DNA from: Pseudomonas morbosilactucae
GTDB taxonomy: Bacteria > Pseudomonadota > Gammaproteobacteria > Pseudomonadales > Pseudomonadaceae
NCBI RefSeq assembly: GCF_023241715.1
Contig: NZ_JALQCW010000025.1
Coordinates: 1-64,000, forward strand
Direction of reading: 5' to 3'
Length of the DNA: 64,000 nt
The notes beneath the pieces were generated by a model. It was given only the letters and a program-made list of their open reading frames with translations. It was not told the DNA's origin and did no database searches. This document shows, piece by piece, positions 38,279-46,954 of this stretch. Position 1 is the stretch's first letter. Each line of letters opens with the position of its first letter. A program made the translations under genes and the position numbers.

Positions 38279-39940
38279 CTATGCGTTCAATTGAAGCGCC
38301 TGCTGCACCGCTCCATCGACGCTCAGCCCACTGAGAATCACCTGCTCCAGTTCCTGCTCCGGCAACTTCGACAGCACCGCTTTGGCCTGATGCTTGAGCC
38401 GCGCCAGAATCAGCAGTTTGTCCTCGGCGCGCACCTGCAAAAAGAACCCTTCCAGGGCTTCGATGCTGGTGCCGTCCAGGTTGGGCGACTCTTCAAGGCT
38501 GAGAATAATCGTATGCACCGGTGGCTCTGCATGCCGCGCCAGGCGCAAGGCCCCGCCCAGAATGCGTTCCACGTTGGCAAAGAACAGCGCCTCGCTGGGG
38601 CGCACAATCAGCACCCCGGGGATGGCCTTGGCGTCGGGATGGCGTTGCAAGTCGACAAAATCGTGGCCACCGCCCATTCGCCCCAGCACCTGGATGTCCG
38701 CCGATGACATCTGCTTGAGCATCAGCACCACGCTGATCGCCACCGCCAACAACAAGCCGTCCAGCACCCCCAGCACCAGAACGGCGGCCACCGCGCAGAT
38801 CACCAGCAAACGGTCGCGGCGCCAGATGAAATAACGCCCCAATGGCTGAAGGCTCAGACCGCGACTCAGGGCATGAATGACGATGGCCGCCAGCACCGGC
38901 TCCGGGGTCAGGGCGATCCACGGCAACAGCGTCAAGACAATCAGCAACACCACCCCGGCCGCCACCAGCCCGGCCAGGCGCGAACCGGCACCCGCCGCTT
39001 CATTGGCCGAGGTCGCCGAGTAGCCGGCGCCGGCGGGCATGCCATGGAACAACCCGGACAACAGGTTGGCGCCGCCGAGGGCCAGCAGGTCGCGGTTGGA
39101 CGACACCCGGTCGCCGTGCTTGAGGGCAAAGGAGCTGATGGAGCCATAGGACTCGGCGTACAGGATCATCACCATGGCAAAGGCCAATTCCCCCAGGCGC
39201 AGCCAGTCGGCAAATGGCAGCACCGGCAGGTGCGGCACCTCCAGGCTCAAATCAATCACGCCGATCAGTTTGACCCCGTACGCCGGCAGGTTCAGCCATT
39301 GGCCGGCAGCGATGCCCAGCGCCACCACCAGCAACCCGCCCGGCAACCGCCTGAAGCGCGCGCACAGCCACAACACCAGCAAGGCCACCGCGCCCACCAG
39401 CGCCCCGACTTTATTCCACTGCGGCCATTGCTCCAGCAGTTGCGGCAGGAAGCGGATCAGGTTGCCGTTGCTCAAGTGCACATCGACGATGCTCGCCACT
39501 TGCTTGAGGATGATGGTCAACGCCAGGCCCAAGGCAAAGCCGCGCAGCACCGGTTTGGCGATAAATGAAGTGACGCTGCCGAGCTTGAACAGCCCGGCCA
39601 AGAGGAAGAAACCACCGGTCACCAGCACCAGGCCGACCGCCAGGGTCATGCGCAACGCCGGATCGCCGTTGGCCAAGGTGGCCGTGGCAGCGGCGAGCAC
39701 CGCCGCCGAAGACGAGGTGGCAGAAACAATGGCGAAACGACTGGTGCCGAACAACCCGTAACACAGCAGGCCGGCAAACAAGGCAATCACCCCCGCCTGG
39801 GGTGGCAACGCGGCAATGCTTGAGTAGGCGACCGCCTCGGGCAACAACAGACCGGCAATCGACAAGCCGGCCAACACGTCCAGCCAACGATTCGGGGGAT
39901 CGACACGGGGTTGCGTCGATGCACCAGGGGCACCTGCCAT
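38279..39940 (-). CDS. SulP-family inorganic anion transporter with STAS domain
   Basis: 553 aa. A hydrophobic core of 10-14 membrane segments (about 20-420) has the family motif LLLPEAVAYSSIAALPP near residue 32-48. A cytoplasmic STAS domain (about 430-545) contains SPNLDGTSIEALEGF. SulP proteins move sulfate, bicarbonate or dicarboxylates. GGAGAC precedes the ATG at 39940. It is a single gene with no carbonic anhydrase or sulfate genes adjacent, so the substrate is open. Confidence 0.87.
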   Translation of the reverse strand: MAGAPGASTQPRVDPPNRWLDVLAGLSIAGLLLPEAVAYSSIAALPPQAGVIALFAGLLCYGLFGTSRFAIVSATSSSAAVLAAATATLANGDPALRMTLAVGLVLVTGGFFLLAGLFKLGSVTSFIAKPVLRGFALGLALTIILKQVASIVDVHLSNGNLIRFLPQLLEQWPQWNKVGALVGAVALLVLWLCARFRRLPGGLLVVALGIAAGQWLNLPAYGVKLIGVIDLSLEVPHLPVLPFADWLRLGELAFAMVMILYAESYGSISSFALKHGDRVSSNRDLLALGGANLLSGLFHGMPAGAGYSATSANEAAGAGSRLAGLVAAGVVLLIVLTLLPWIALTPEPVLAAIVIHALSRGLSLQPLGRYFIWRRDRLLVICAVAAVLVLGVLDGLLLAVAISVVLMLKQMSSADIQVLGRMGGGHDFVDLQRHPDAKAIPGVLIVRPSEALFFANVERILGGALRLARHAEPPVHTIILSLEESPNLDGTSIEALEGFFLQVRAEDKLLILARLKHQAKAVLSKLPEQELEQVILSGLSVDGAVQQALQLNA

Positions 39941-40039
39941 ACAGCGTCTCCATAGAAGGCGCTGCAGCCGCGCCAATGCTGCCGCAGCTTAGCCGTTAAT
40001 GTCGCAGCAGAGGTGCCCTGGATCAGCTGCCGCACAATA

Positions 40040-40070
40040 AAAAACGCGCCCATTCCGGGGCGGCGTTTTT
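40040..40070 (-). terminator. Intrinsic terminator downstream of sdaC
   Basis: On the minus strand AAAAACGCC-GCCCC pairs with GGGC-GCGTTTTTT across a short loop, starting about 73 nt after the sdaC stop. A-rich and T-rich flanks on both sides could make it work in both directions. Confidence 0.7.
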
Positions 40071-40110
40071 CATGCCATTGGGCAGTCGGTTGGATCGCTC
40101 AGCACCGCCC

Positions 40111-40133
40111 CTGTAGGGGCTGGCTCGCCAGCG
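40111..40133. repeat. Single REP-like element
   Basis: CTGTAGGGGCTGGCTCGCC followed by AGCG matches the Pseudomonas REP core. It sits directly downstream of the sdaC stop codon, before its terminator. Confidence 0.7.
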
Positions 40134-40142
40134 TTCCCCCGC

Positions 40143-41438
40143 TTAAAAACCCCAATAATGCGCCATCAACGAATACACCAGCGCCGAAATCGCCACCAGG
40201 CCCACCGCCGTCACGAAGACGTTGGACGCCTGCCCGCGATAGCGCGCCATGGCAGGCACTTTGCGGATCGCATACATCGGCATCAGGAACAGGATGGCCG
40301 CAATGACCGGGCCGCCCAGGGTTTCGATCATGCCCAGGATGCTCGGGTTGAGGGTGGCGACGATCCAGCAGACCACCAGCATAAAGGCGGCGGTCACGCG
40401 GTCCAGGGTCTTGGACTGCGAACGGTGGCGACCTTTGACGATCAGGCCCTTGAGGCCTTCACTGGCGCCGATGTAGTGGCCCAGGAACGACTTGGCAATG
40501 GCCACAAAGGCAATCAGCGGCGCGGCGAAGGCGATGGTCGGGTTGTCGAAGTGGTTGGCCAGGTAGGACAGGATCGACAGATTCTGCTCCTTGGCCTCCG
40601 CCAGTTGGGCCGGCGACAGGGTCAGCACGCAACTGAAGACGAAGAACAGCACCATCACCACCATCAACAGGTGGGCCCGGGACAGGATCTGCGAACTGCG
40701 CGCCTCGGCGTGCTGGCCGTAACGCCGCTTCTGGTCCACGGCAAAGGCCGAGATGATCGGCGAATGGTTGAACGAGAAGACCATCACCGGAATCGCCAGC
40801 CACAGGGTACGCAGCAGGGACGACGACGTAGGCACGTCGCCCGCGGTGGCGAGGATGCCGCCGTTCCAGTGTGGGATCAGGAACACCGCGAGGAACAGCA
40901 AGGCGACGATAAACGGATAGACCATCAGGCTCATGGCCTTGACGATGAACTGCTCACCGCAGCGCACCACGGCCAGCAGGCCGAGGATCAGCACCAGCGA
41001 CAGCACGACCCGAGGCGGCGGCGTGATGTGCAGCTGGTGCAGCATGAAGCTGCCCACGGTGTTGGTCAGGGCCACGCTGTAGATCAGCAGGATCGGGAAG
41101 ATCGCCAGGAAATACAGAAGGGTGATCATCGCCCCGGCGGTGATGCCGAAATGCTCCTCGACCACTTCCGTGATGTCTGCGCCGTCACGGCCCGAGAGCA
41201 CGAAACGGGTCAGGCCACGGTGGGCGTAGAAGGTCATGGGGAACGCCAGCAGCGCCAGGATCAGCAGCGGCCAGAAGCCGCCCAGGCCGGCGTTGATGGG
41301 CAGAAACAAGGTGCCTGCACCGATCGCGGTGCCGAACAGGCCCAGCATCCAGGTGGTGTCATGGCGATCCCAACGACTCAGCGTCGCGGGGGCTGCGGTT
41401 TCAAAGCGTTGATCAACGCTGTTGGCCTGATCATTCAT
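40143..41438 (-). CDS. sdaC: Serine:H+ symporter SdaC (HAAAP family)
   Basis: 431 aa with about eleven membrane helices. It agrees closely with E. coli SdaC through its length: TTWMLGLFGTAIGAGTLFLP, HRGLTRFVLSG, ITEVVEEHFGI, VMVFSFNHSPIISAFAV and KSFLGHYIGASEGL. It imports L-serine (and threonine in some members) with protons. The usual serine-dehydratase neighbour sdaB is absent. The ATG at 41438 follows GGAG. Across the divergent region lies a threonine-codon-rich leader on the other strand. Confidence 0.93.
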   Translation of the reverse strand: MNDQANSVDQRFETAAPATLSRWDRHDTTWMLGLFGTAIGAGTLFLPINAGLGGFWPLLILALLAFPMTFYAHRGLTRFVLSGRDGADITEVVEEHFGITAGAMITLLYFLAIFPILLIYSVALTNTVGSFMLHQLHITPPPRVVLSLVLILGLLAVVRCGEQFIVKAMSLMVYPFIVALLFLAVFLIPHWNGGILATAGDVPTSSSLLRTLWLAIPVMVFSFNHSPIISAFAVDQKRRYGQHAEARSSQILSRAHLLMVVMVLFFVFSCVLTLSPAQLAEAKEQNLSILSYLANHFDNPTIAFAAPLIAFVAIAKSFLGHYIGASEGLKGLIVKGRHRSQSKTLDRVTAAFMLVVCWIVATLNPSILGMIETLGGPVIAAILFLMPMYAIRKVPAMARYRGQASNVFVTAVGLVAISALVYSLMAHYWGF

Positions 41439-41701
41439 CCGGTGGGATCTCCACATTCCGGTCATTTGCCACTCGGTCAGGACGAGTCGGAATACCCGAC
41501 AGGCAGTGCCCTGGCCGAAACAGGGGCGCGATTGTCCGGGATTCATCAACAGAAGCAAAGGCTTAGCTGAGGAACGGTGTGGATATGGCAGGTTTTCTGG
41601 CGACGCGTCTGGCCCGGTGCATCTCTGCGGCATGGCCCCTGCTCTTAGCGTGACAGCCGAGGGGCAAGAGTCGACAGCGCAACAGGCGGGGCGGCGACGC
41701 G

Positions 41702-41731
41702 TTGACAAGGCTCCCGGCGCAACGGCATGAT
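41702..41731 (+). promoter_or_regulatory. Sigma-70 type promoter of the Thr-rich leader
   Basis: TTGACA at 41702-41707 (6/6) and CATGAT at 41726-41731 (4/6) are separated by 18 bp. Transcription would begin near 41738, placing the start codon of the leader peptide at or next to the RNA 5' end, so its mRNA would be leaderless or nearly so. The rest of the 41439-41701 stretch holds no gene. Confidence 0.5.
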
Positions 41732-41739
41732 CGGCGCCT

Positions 41740-41817
41740 ATGAATATTTACGCGCTGAATCCAACCTCCACCACCACGACCGCCTACGGCGGGTCGGACG
41801 GTGGCTGTGCAGGCTAG
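41740..41817 (+). CDS. Putative threonine-rich leader peptide (25 aa)
   Basis: ATG to TAG encodes 25 residues, with Thr9, Ser10 and four consecutive threonines at 11-14 (PTSTTTTAY). This resembles the thrL-type leader logic of ribosome-sensed threonyl-tRNA. It has no Shine-Dalgarno sequence, but it starts at the predicted 5' end of the transcript. The threonine codons overlap the left arm of the first of two mutually exclusive hairpins, and a strong terminator follows 19 nt after the stop. An overlapping frame (ATG 41727) contains three histidines in a row and is the main alternative. Confidence 0.5.
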   Translation: MNIYALNPTSTTTTAYGGSDGGCAG

Positions 41818-41846
41818 ATAACGCGCAGTAAACCCAAGGCCCCGCC
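41778..41846 (+). promoter_or_regulatory. Alternative hairpins of a putative attenuator
   Basis: GACCGCC (41778-41784) can pair with GGCGGGTC (41788-41795, one bulge) as a 1:2 pause hairpin. The same GGCGGG (41788-41793) can instead pair with CCCGCC (41841-41846), which is part of the terminator's left arm, giving a 2:3 antiterminator. A ribosome stalled on the threonine codons would cover segment 1 and favour 2:3. Confidence 0.5.
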
Positions 41847-41869
41847 AGCAATGGACGGGGCCTTTTGTT
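41836..41869 (+). terminator. Strong rho-independent terminator/attenuator
   Basis: AAGGCCCCG (41836-41844) and CGGGGCCTT (41856-41864) form a perfect 9-bp stem with an 11-nt loop, followed by TTGTTT. It lies after the Thr-rich leader and only 34 nt before the hydrolase start codon, so it must regulate or insulate that gene. Confidence 0.85.
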
Positions 41870-41902
41870 TCTCCGTCCACCTGGCACACAAGGAGAAACA
41901 CC

Positions 41903-42445
41903 ATGCCTTCAGCTCTCATCCGACGCCCTGCCTTGCTGATCGTCGACATGCAGGTCGGCCTGTTCAACGGACCGGACAAGCCTTACCAGCGCGAGCGCGT
42001 CCTGGACAATATCAATCAGTTGATCCGCCGCGCCCACCAGGCCGGGGCGCCGATTTTCGCCGTGCGCCACACCGGCCCCGAGGGTTCGCCGATTGCGGCC
42101 GGCAGCCCGCTGTGGCAATTGCTGCCGACCCTGGAGCTGGATGAACAACAGGACGTGCTGCTTAACAAGGCCCGCCCCAGCTGTTTTGCCGGCACCGACC
42201 TGGCCGAGCGCCTGCACGCGGCCCAGGTCAACGAACTGGTGATTGTCGGCATGAAGACTCAGTACTGCATCGACAGCACCTGCCGCGCCAGCGGTGACCT
42301 GGGCTTTGCCGCGGTGCTGGTGGAAGACGCCCATACCTGCATGGACACACCGGTACTGGGGGCCAAGGGCATCATCGCCCACCACAACGCCACCCTGAAT
42401 GGCCCCTTCGTGCGCCTGGCCAAGACTGCCGAGGTGCAGTTCTAA
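41903..42445 (+). CDS. Cysteine hydrolase (isochorismatase-like family)
   Basis: 180 aa. The catalytic triad is Asp15 (LLIVDMQVG), Lys89 (LNKARPSCF) and Cys122 (KTQYCIDST), with the preceding cis-peptide region intact. Members hydrolyse amides such as nicotinamide, carbamoylsarcosine or ureas, or isochorismate. AAGGAG lies upstream. The gene directly follows the putative threonine attenuator, which is unexpected for this family and could point to an amino-acid-linked amide substrate. Confidence 0.87.
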   Translation: MPSALIRRPALLIVDMQVGLFNGPDKPYQRERVLDNINQLIRRAHQAGAPIFAVRHTGPEGSPIAAGSPLWQLLPTLELDEQQDVLLNKARPSCFAGTDLAERLHAAQVNELVIVGMKTQYCIDSTCRASGDLGFAAVLVEDAHTCMDTPVLGAKGIIAHHNATLNGPFVRLAKTAEVQF

Positions 42446-42611
42446 AACACCGCCTAAACACCCTTTGCGCCCCCTCCGCCAGCCCCCGCTGGCGGAACAC
42501 TCGCCCCGTCACAAGCCTCGATACAGAGCCCTCGCAGCGCCCATAAGGATTGCCAAACGCGACGTCAGCCAGCACTCTGGCTGCCCTGTCCGCCACCTCA
42601 GGAGTGCCTCG

Positions 42612-43562
42612 ATGCCCGCCACTGTTCTGGTCCTGGTTGAAACCATCAACGATTACCTGCCCATTCTGGAAAGCCAGGGCTTTCACCTGATCCTCGCCCC
42701 CACCCCCGCCGAGCGCGCCCAGGCCATCAAGGCCCATGCCGGGCAGATCGACGCGGTGCTGACCCGTGGCCCCCTGGGCCTGAGCGCCGACGAAATCGCC
42801 ACCCTGACACACCTGAAAATCATCTGCGTGATCGGCGCCGGCTATGAGCAGGTGGACCTGCAAGCCGCCAGCAACCGCGGCATCGCCGTGAGCAATGGCG
42901 CCGGGGTCAACGCCTCGTCCGTGGCCGACCACGCCATGGCCCTGCTGCTGTCCTTGGTACGCGACATTCCCCGGGCCGACGCGGCAGTGCGCCAAAGCCA
43001 GTGGCCCAAGGTCATGCGCCCGTCCCTGGCCGGCAAGCGCCTGGGTGTTCTCGGCCTGGGCGCGGTGGGCATGGCCATCGCCAAGCGCTGCGCCCTGGGG
43101 TTCGACATGCAGGTCAGCTACCACAGCCGCCAGCCCCGGCCGGGCGTGCCTTACCACTATTGCCACTCGGCCAGTGAACTGGCCCGGGCCTCGGACTTCC
43201 TGGTGATCGCCACCCCGGGCGGCCCCGGCACCCGCCACCTGATCGATAAAAAGGCCCTCGACGCCCTGGGGCCCAACGGCTTTCTGGTGAACATCGCCCG
43301 GGCCAGCGTGGTGGTCACTGCCGACCTGCTGTCGGCGTTGGAACACCGCAGCATCGCCGGCGCCGCCCTGGATGTGTTCGATGACGAACCCCAGGTGCCG
43401 GATGCGCTCAAGAGCCTGGGCAATGTGGTGCTCACGCCCCACGTCGCCGGCCTCTCGCCCGAGGCGACCCAGGGCACGGTGGAAATGGTCGGCAAGAACC
43501 TGGTGGCGTTCTTCAGCGGCCAACCGCTGCTGACCCCGATCGCCCTGCCCCCAGCAAACTGA
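42612..43562 (+). CDS. D-isomer 2-hydroxyacid dehydrogenase
   Basis: 316 aa with an NAD(P)-binding domain (LGVLGLGAVGMAIAKR at about 145-160). The catalytic trio is Arg (VNIARASV, about 234), Glu (VFDDEP, about 263) and His (LTPHVAG, about 282). It resembles glyoxylate/hydroxypyruvate or 2-ketoacid reductases. AGGAG precedes the ATG at 42612. It is 166 nt downstream of the hydrolase gene; whether they share a transcript is unclear. Confidence 0.87.
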   Translation: MPATVLVLVETINDYLPILESQGFHLILAPTPAERAQAIKAHAGQIDAVLTRGPLGLSADEIATLTHLKIICVIGAGYEQVDLQAASNRGIAVSNGAGVNASSVADHAMALLLSLVRDIPRADAAVRQSQWPKVMRPSLAGKRLGVLGLGAVGMAIAKRCALGFDMQVSYHSRQPRPGVPYHYCHSASELARASDFLVIATPGGPGTRHLIDKKALDALGPNGFLVNIARASVVVTADLLSALEHRSIAGAALDVFDDEPQVPDALKSLGNVVLTPHVAGLSPEATQGTVEMVGKNLVAFFSGQPLLTPIALPPAN

Positions 43563-43739
43563 ACGGCGGGCGCCGATCTGGACTAGAGTCAGGCACGGGA
43601 TTTCAAACGCTTGTATCAAAAGCAATGATTGCCCGGCAACACGCTTGCCTATAAAGGCCCACCGCGATTGTGGCGCTCCGGTGGGCGCATTAGATTAGCC
43701 AATAATCTCTGGCCTCCAGAATAAGCAGAAGGGATAAGC

Positions 43740-44807
43740 ATGGCGCTTACAGACCAGTCCACCCGTATCCGCTCCGGCGAAGAACTCGACGCCAGCCTCA
43801 TAGATCCGTACCTCAAGGCGCACATTCCCGGCCTCAGCGGCACCCCACAGATCAGCCAGTTCCCCGGCGGCGCCTCGAACCTCACCTACCTGCTGGAATA
43901 CCCCGGGCACGAGTTCGTCCTGCGCCGCCCGCCCTTCGGCCACAAGGCCAAGTCGGCCCACGACATGGGCCGCGAGTACCGCATCCTCAACCAGCTCAAG
44001 GACGGTTTCCCCTACTGCCCCAAGGCCTACGTGCACTGCACCGACGAGTCGGTGATCGGCGCCGAGTTCTACGTGATGGAGCGGGTCAAGGGCATCATCC
44101 TGCGCTCCGACCTGCCGCCGGAACTGGGCCTGGACGCGGCCAAGACCGAAACCCTGTGCAAGAGCTTTATCGACAAGCTGGTGGAGCTGCACCGGGTGGA
44201 TTACCAGGCCTGTGGCCTGGCCGACCTGGGCAAGCCGGAAGGCTATGTGCAACGGCAGATCCGCGGCTGGAGCGACCGCTATGAAAAAGCCCTGACCCCG
44301 GACGCCCCGGCGTGGGAAGCGGTCAAGGCCTGGCTCAACGACAAGATGCCCGCCGACCACCCGCAATCGAGCATCGTGCACAACGACTATCGCTTCGACA
44401 ATGTGATCCTCGACGCCGCCAACCCAATGCAGATCATCGGCGTGCTGGACTGGGAGCTGACCACCCTCGGCGACCCGCTGATGGACCTAGGCAACACCCT
44501 GGCCTACTGGATCGAAGCCGACGACCCGGCGCCGGTGCAACTGATGCGGCGCCAGCCGAGCAACGCCCCGGGCATGCTCAGCCGCCGGCAGTTCGTCGAC
44601 TACTACGCCGAACGCTCGGGCATTGCCATTGGCAACTTCGACTTCTATTACATCTACGGCCTGTTCCGCCTGGCCGGCATCGTGCAGCAGATTTACTACC
44701 GCTTCTATCACGGCCAGACCCAGGACAAACGCTTCGCGCAGTTCATCCAGATGAACAAACTGCTGGAGCAGATGAGCCTGCAAGTAATCGATCAATCCAG
44801 CCTCTGA
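43740..44807 (+). CDS. Phosphotransferase family protein (APH/ACAD10-kinase-like)
   Basis: 355 aa with a protein-kinase-like fold: nucleotide region FPGGASNLTYLLEY, catalytic loop VHNDYRFDNVIL (about 214-225) and metal loop VLDWELTTLGDP (about 238-249). Close relatives are the kinase domains of ACAD10/ACAD11 and bacterial LvaA-type enzymes, which phosphorylate 4-hydroxyacyl-CoAs before elimination. It is followed after 38 nt by an SDR gene; together they could process a hydroxyacid. No acyl-CoA dehydrogenase is adjacent in this window. Confidence 0.85.
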   Translation: MALTDQSTRIRSGEELDASLIDPYLKAHIPGLSGTPQISQFPGGASNLTYLLEYPGHEFVLRRPPFGHKAKSAHDMGREYRILNQLKDGFPYCPKAYVHCTDESVIGAEFYVMERVKGIILRSDLPPELGLDAAKTETLCKSFIDKLVELHRVDYQACGLADLGKPEGYVQRQIRGWSDRYEKALTPDAPAWEAVKAWLNDKMPADHPQSSIVHNDYRFDNVILDAANPMQIIGVLDWELTTLGDPLMDLGNTLAYWIEADDPAPVQLMRRQPSNAPGMLSRRQFVDYYAERSGIAIGNFDFYYIYGLFRLAGIVQQIYYRFYHGQTQDKRFAQFIQMNKLLEQMSLQVIDQSSL

Positions 44808-44845
44808 TCGCGCCCCGCGACCGACCACAACAACAAGGAAACACC

Positions 44846-45613
44846 ATGTCCAAGACTCAGTTGTTCGACCTCGACGGCAAGATCGCTTTCGTTTCCGGCG
44901 CCAGCCGCGGCATCGGTGAAGCCATCGCCAAACTCCTGGCCCAGCAAGGCGCCCACGTGATCGTCTCGAGCCGCAAGCTCGATGGCTGCCAGCACGTGGC
45001 CGACGCCATCATCGCCGACGGCGGCAAGGCCACGGCCATTGCCTGCCACATTGGCGAAATGGAGCAGATCAGCCAGGTTTTCGCCGGCATCCGCGAACAG
45101 TTCGGGCGCCTGGATATCCTGGTCAACAACGCCGCCACCAACCCACAGTTCTGCAACGTGCTGGACACCGACCTGGGAGCCTTCCAGAAGACGGTGGACG
45201 TGAACATCCGTGGCTACTTCTTCATGTCGGTGGAAGCCGGCAAGCTGATGCGCGAAAACGGCGGCGGCAGCATCATCAACGTGGCCTCGATCAATGGCAT
45301 TTCCCCGGGCATCTTCCAGGGCATCTACTCGGTGACCAAGGCGGCGGTGATCAACATGACCAAAGTCTTCGCCAAGGAATGCGCGCAGTTCGGCATCCGC
45401 TGCAACGCCCTGCTGCCGGGCCTCACCGACACCAAATTCGCGTCGGCCCTGGTGAAGAACGACGCCATCCTCAAGACCGCCCTGGCGCAGATCCCCCTCA
45501 AGCGCGTGGCCGACCCCAGTGAAATGGCCGGCGCGGTGCTGTACCTGGCCAGCGATGCGTCGAGCTACACCACCGGCGTGGCGTTGAATGTGGACGGGGG
45601 CTTTCTGTCCTGA
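44846..45613 (+). CDS. SDR-family oxidoreductase
   Basis: 255 aa classical SDR. The cofactor loop is SGASRGIG (about 18-25), with NNAATNP around 93, the Ser-Tyr-Lys core with catalytic Ser in NVASINGIS and YSVTK at about 161-165, and a C-terminal YTTGVALNVDGG. It resembles DHRS4-type and acyl-side-chain SDRs that pair with APH-like kinases in beta-oxidation-like routes. AAGGAA precedes the ATG. A terminator follows, closing the two-gene unit. Confidence 0.88.
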   Translation: MSKTQLFDLDGKIAFVSGASRGIGEAIAKLLAQQGAHVIVSSRKLDGCQHVADAIIADGGKATAIACHIGEMEQISQVFAGIREQFGRLDILVNNAATNPQFCNVLDTDLGAFQKTVDVNIRGYFFMSVEAGKLMRENGGGSIINVASINGISPGIFQGIYSVTKAAVINMTKVFAKECAQFGIRCNALLPGLTDTKFASALVKNDAILKTALAQIPLKRVADPSEMAGAVLYLASDASSYTTGVALNVDGGFLS

Positions 45614-45632
45614 GGTTGGCTGGAGACAGGTG

Positions 45633-45662
45633 AAAAAGGCAGCCTTGGGCTGCCTTTTTTTG
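45633..45662 (+). terminator. Intrinsic terminator after the kinase/SDR unit
   Basis: AAAAAGGCAGCC pairs with GGCTGCCTTTTTT around TTG, a 7-bp GC core with A/T flanks, ending in seven T. It lies about 20 nt after the SDR stop. Confidence 0.9.
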
Positions 45663-45690
45663 TGTTGGGTGGAGGGATTGGTAGAGCGGG

Positions 45691-45718
45691 TCGCTGGCAC
45701 GCCAGCGCCTACAAGGGG
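45691..45718. repeat. Single REP-like element
   Basis: TCGCTGGCACGCCAGCGCC, continuing TACAAGGGG, is a diverged Pseudomonas REP in the orientation opposite to those at 38226 and 40111. Confidence 0.65.
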
Positions 45719-45826
45719 ATGCAGGCGCCTGAGCTATTAAATGAATTTTTATTCTACGGATTGCAATTAAAGAATGTTTATTCCATAAATAAGCTTTCCT
45801 ACAACAATAATTCTACGGGGGCAGTT

Positions 45827-46933
45827 ATGCGCGAACTTGGAATCGGCTTGATCGGCACGGGGTTTATGGGCCGTGCCCACGCCTTGGCGTTTCGCAATGT
45901 CAGCGCGGTGTTCGAACTGCCGGTGCGCCTGCACCTGGCGGCCCTGGCCGATGCCGATGGCCAGCGGGCGCGCCATTGCGCCAGCGCCTGGGGCTTCGAA
46001 CGGGCCCACAGCGATTGGCAGCAATTGATCGACGACCCCAAGGTCAACCTGGTGGCCATCACCACCCCCAACCACCTGCACTTCCCCATGGCCATGGCCG
46101 CGCTGGCGGCCGGCAAGGCGGTGTACTGCGAAAAGCCCCTGGCCGTCAGCGTCGAGCAGGCCCAGCAGATGCAGCAAGCGGCCCAGGCAGCCGGCGTGGT
46201 CACCCGGGTCGGCTACAACTACCAGCACAACCCGATGATCGTGCTCGCCCGGGAATTGATCGACAGCGGTCAACTGGGACAGTTGATCAGTTTCCAGGGT
46301 GAGTTCAGCGAAGACTTCATGGCCGATCCCCAGTCGCCGTTTTCCTGGCGTTGTGAGGAACAGCATGCCGGCGGCGCTCTGGCCGACCTGGGCAGCCACC
46401 TGCTGGCCATGGCCCGCTACCTGATGGGCCACGTGCAAGCCGTGTGCGCCGATACCCAGACCGTCCACGGGCAGCGCCCGGCCAGCAGCGGCAGCCGCGA
46501 ACTCAAACCCATCGTCATCGATGACCAGGCCCACGCCCTGCTGCGTTTTGCCAATGGCGCCCGGGGCACCTTCAGCAGCAGCTGGCTCAAGCACGGCTAC
46601 AAGAACCACCTGAGTTTCGAGATCAGCGGCACCCTCGGCACCCTGGCCTTCGATCAGGAACGGCTCAACGAACTGCGCCTGTACCGGGTTGGCCAGGAAG
46701 GCTTCCAGCGCCTGCTGGCCGGTCCCGCCCTGCCCGGCTACGCCGCCTTCAGCCCGGCGCCGGGGCACCAACTGGGGTACAACGAATTGAAGACCCTGGA
46801 AGTGCACGAACTGATCCTGGCCCAGGTGGGCCAAGGCCAGCGCGGCACGGATTTCCAGGAAGCCCTGGAAGTCGAGCGCCTGGCCACGGCCATTCGTGTG
46901 GCCGCGCGGGAGCAACGCTGGGTCAACCTATAA
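45827..46933 (+). CDS. Gfo/Idh/MocA-family oxidoreductase
   Basis: 368 aa. The Rossmann start is LGIGLIGTGFMGRAHALAF, with TTPNHLHFPMAM near 80, the family EKPL motif at about 103 (VYCEKPLAV) and GGALADLGSHLL near 180, where the catalytic His lies. It is an NAD(P)-dependent sugar/inositol dehydrogenase of unknown substrate. GGGG lies shortly before the ATG at 45827. The 110 nt upstream are AT-rich, unlike the surroundings, and probably hold its promoter. It converges on the sulfur operon and is a single gene. Confidence 0.86.
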   Translation: MRELGIGLIGTGFMGRAHALAFRNVSAVFELPVRLHLAALADADGQRARHCASAWGFERAHSDWQQLIDDPKVNLVAITTPNHLHFPMAMAALAAGKAVYCEKPLAVSVEQAQQMQQAAQAAGVVTRVGYNYQHNPMIVLARELIDSGQLGQLISFQGEFSEDFMADPQSPFSWRCEEQHAGGALADLGSHLLAMARYLMGHVQAVCADTQTVHGQRPASSGSRELKPIVIDDQAHALLRFANGARGTFSSSWLKHGYKNHLSFEISGTLGTLAFDQERLNELRLYRVGQEGFQRLLAGPALPGYAAFSPAPGHQLGYNELKTLEVHELILAQVGQGQRGTDFQEALEVERLATAIRVAAREQRWVNL

Positions 46934-46954
46934 CCACCTGCTGGCCGCCGACGC

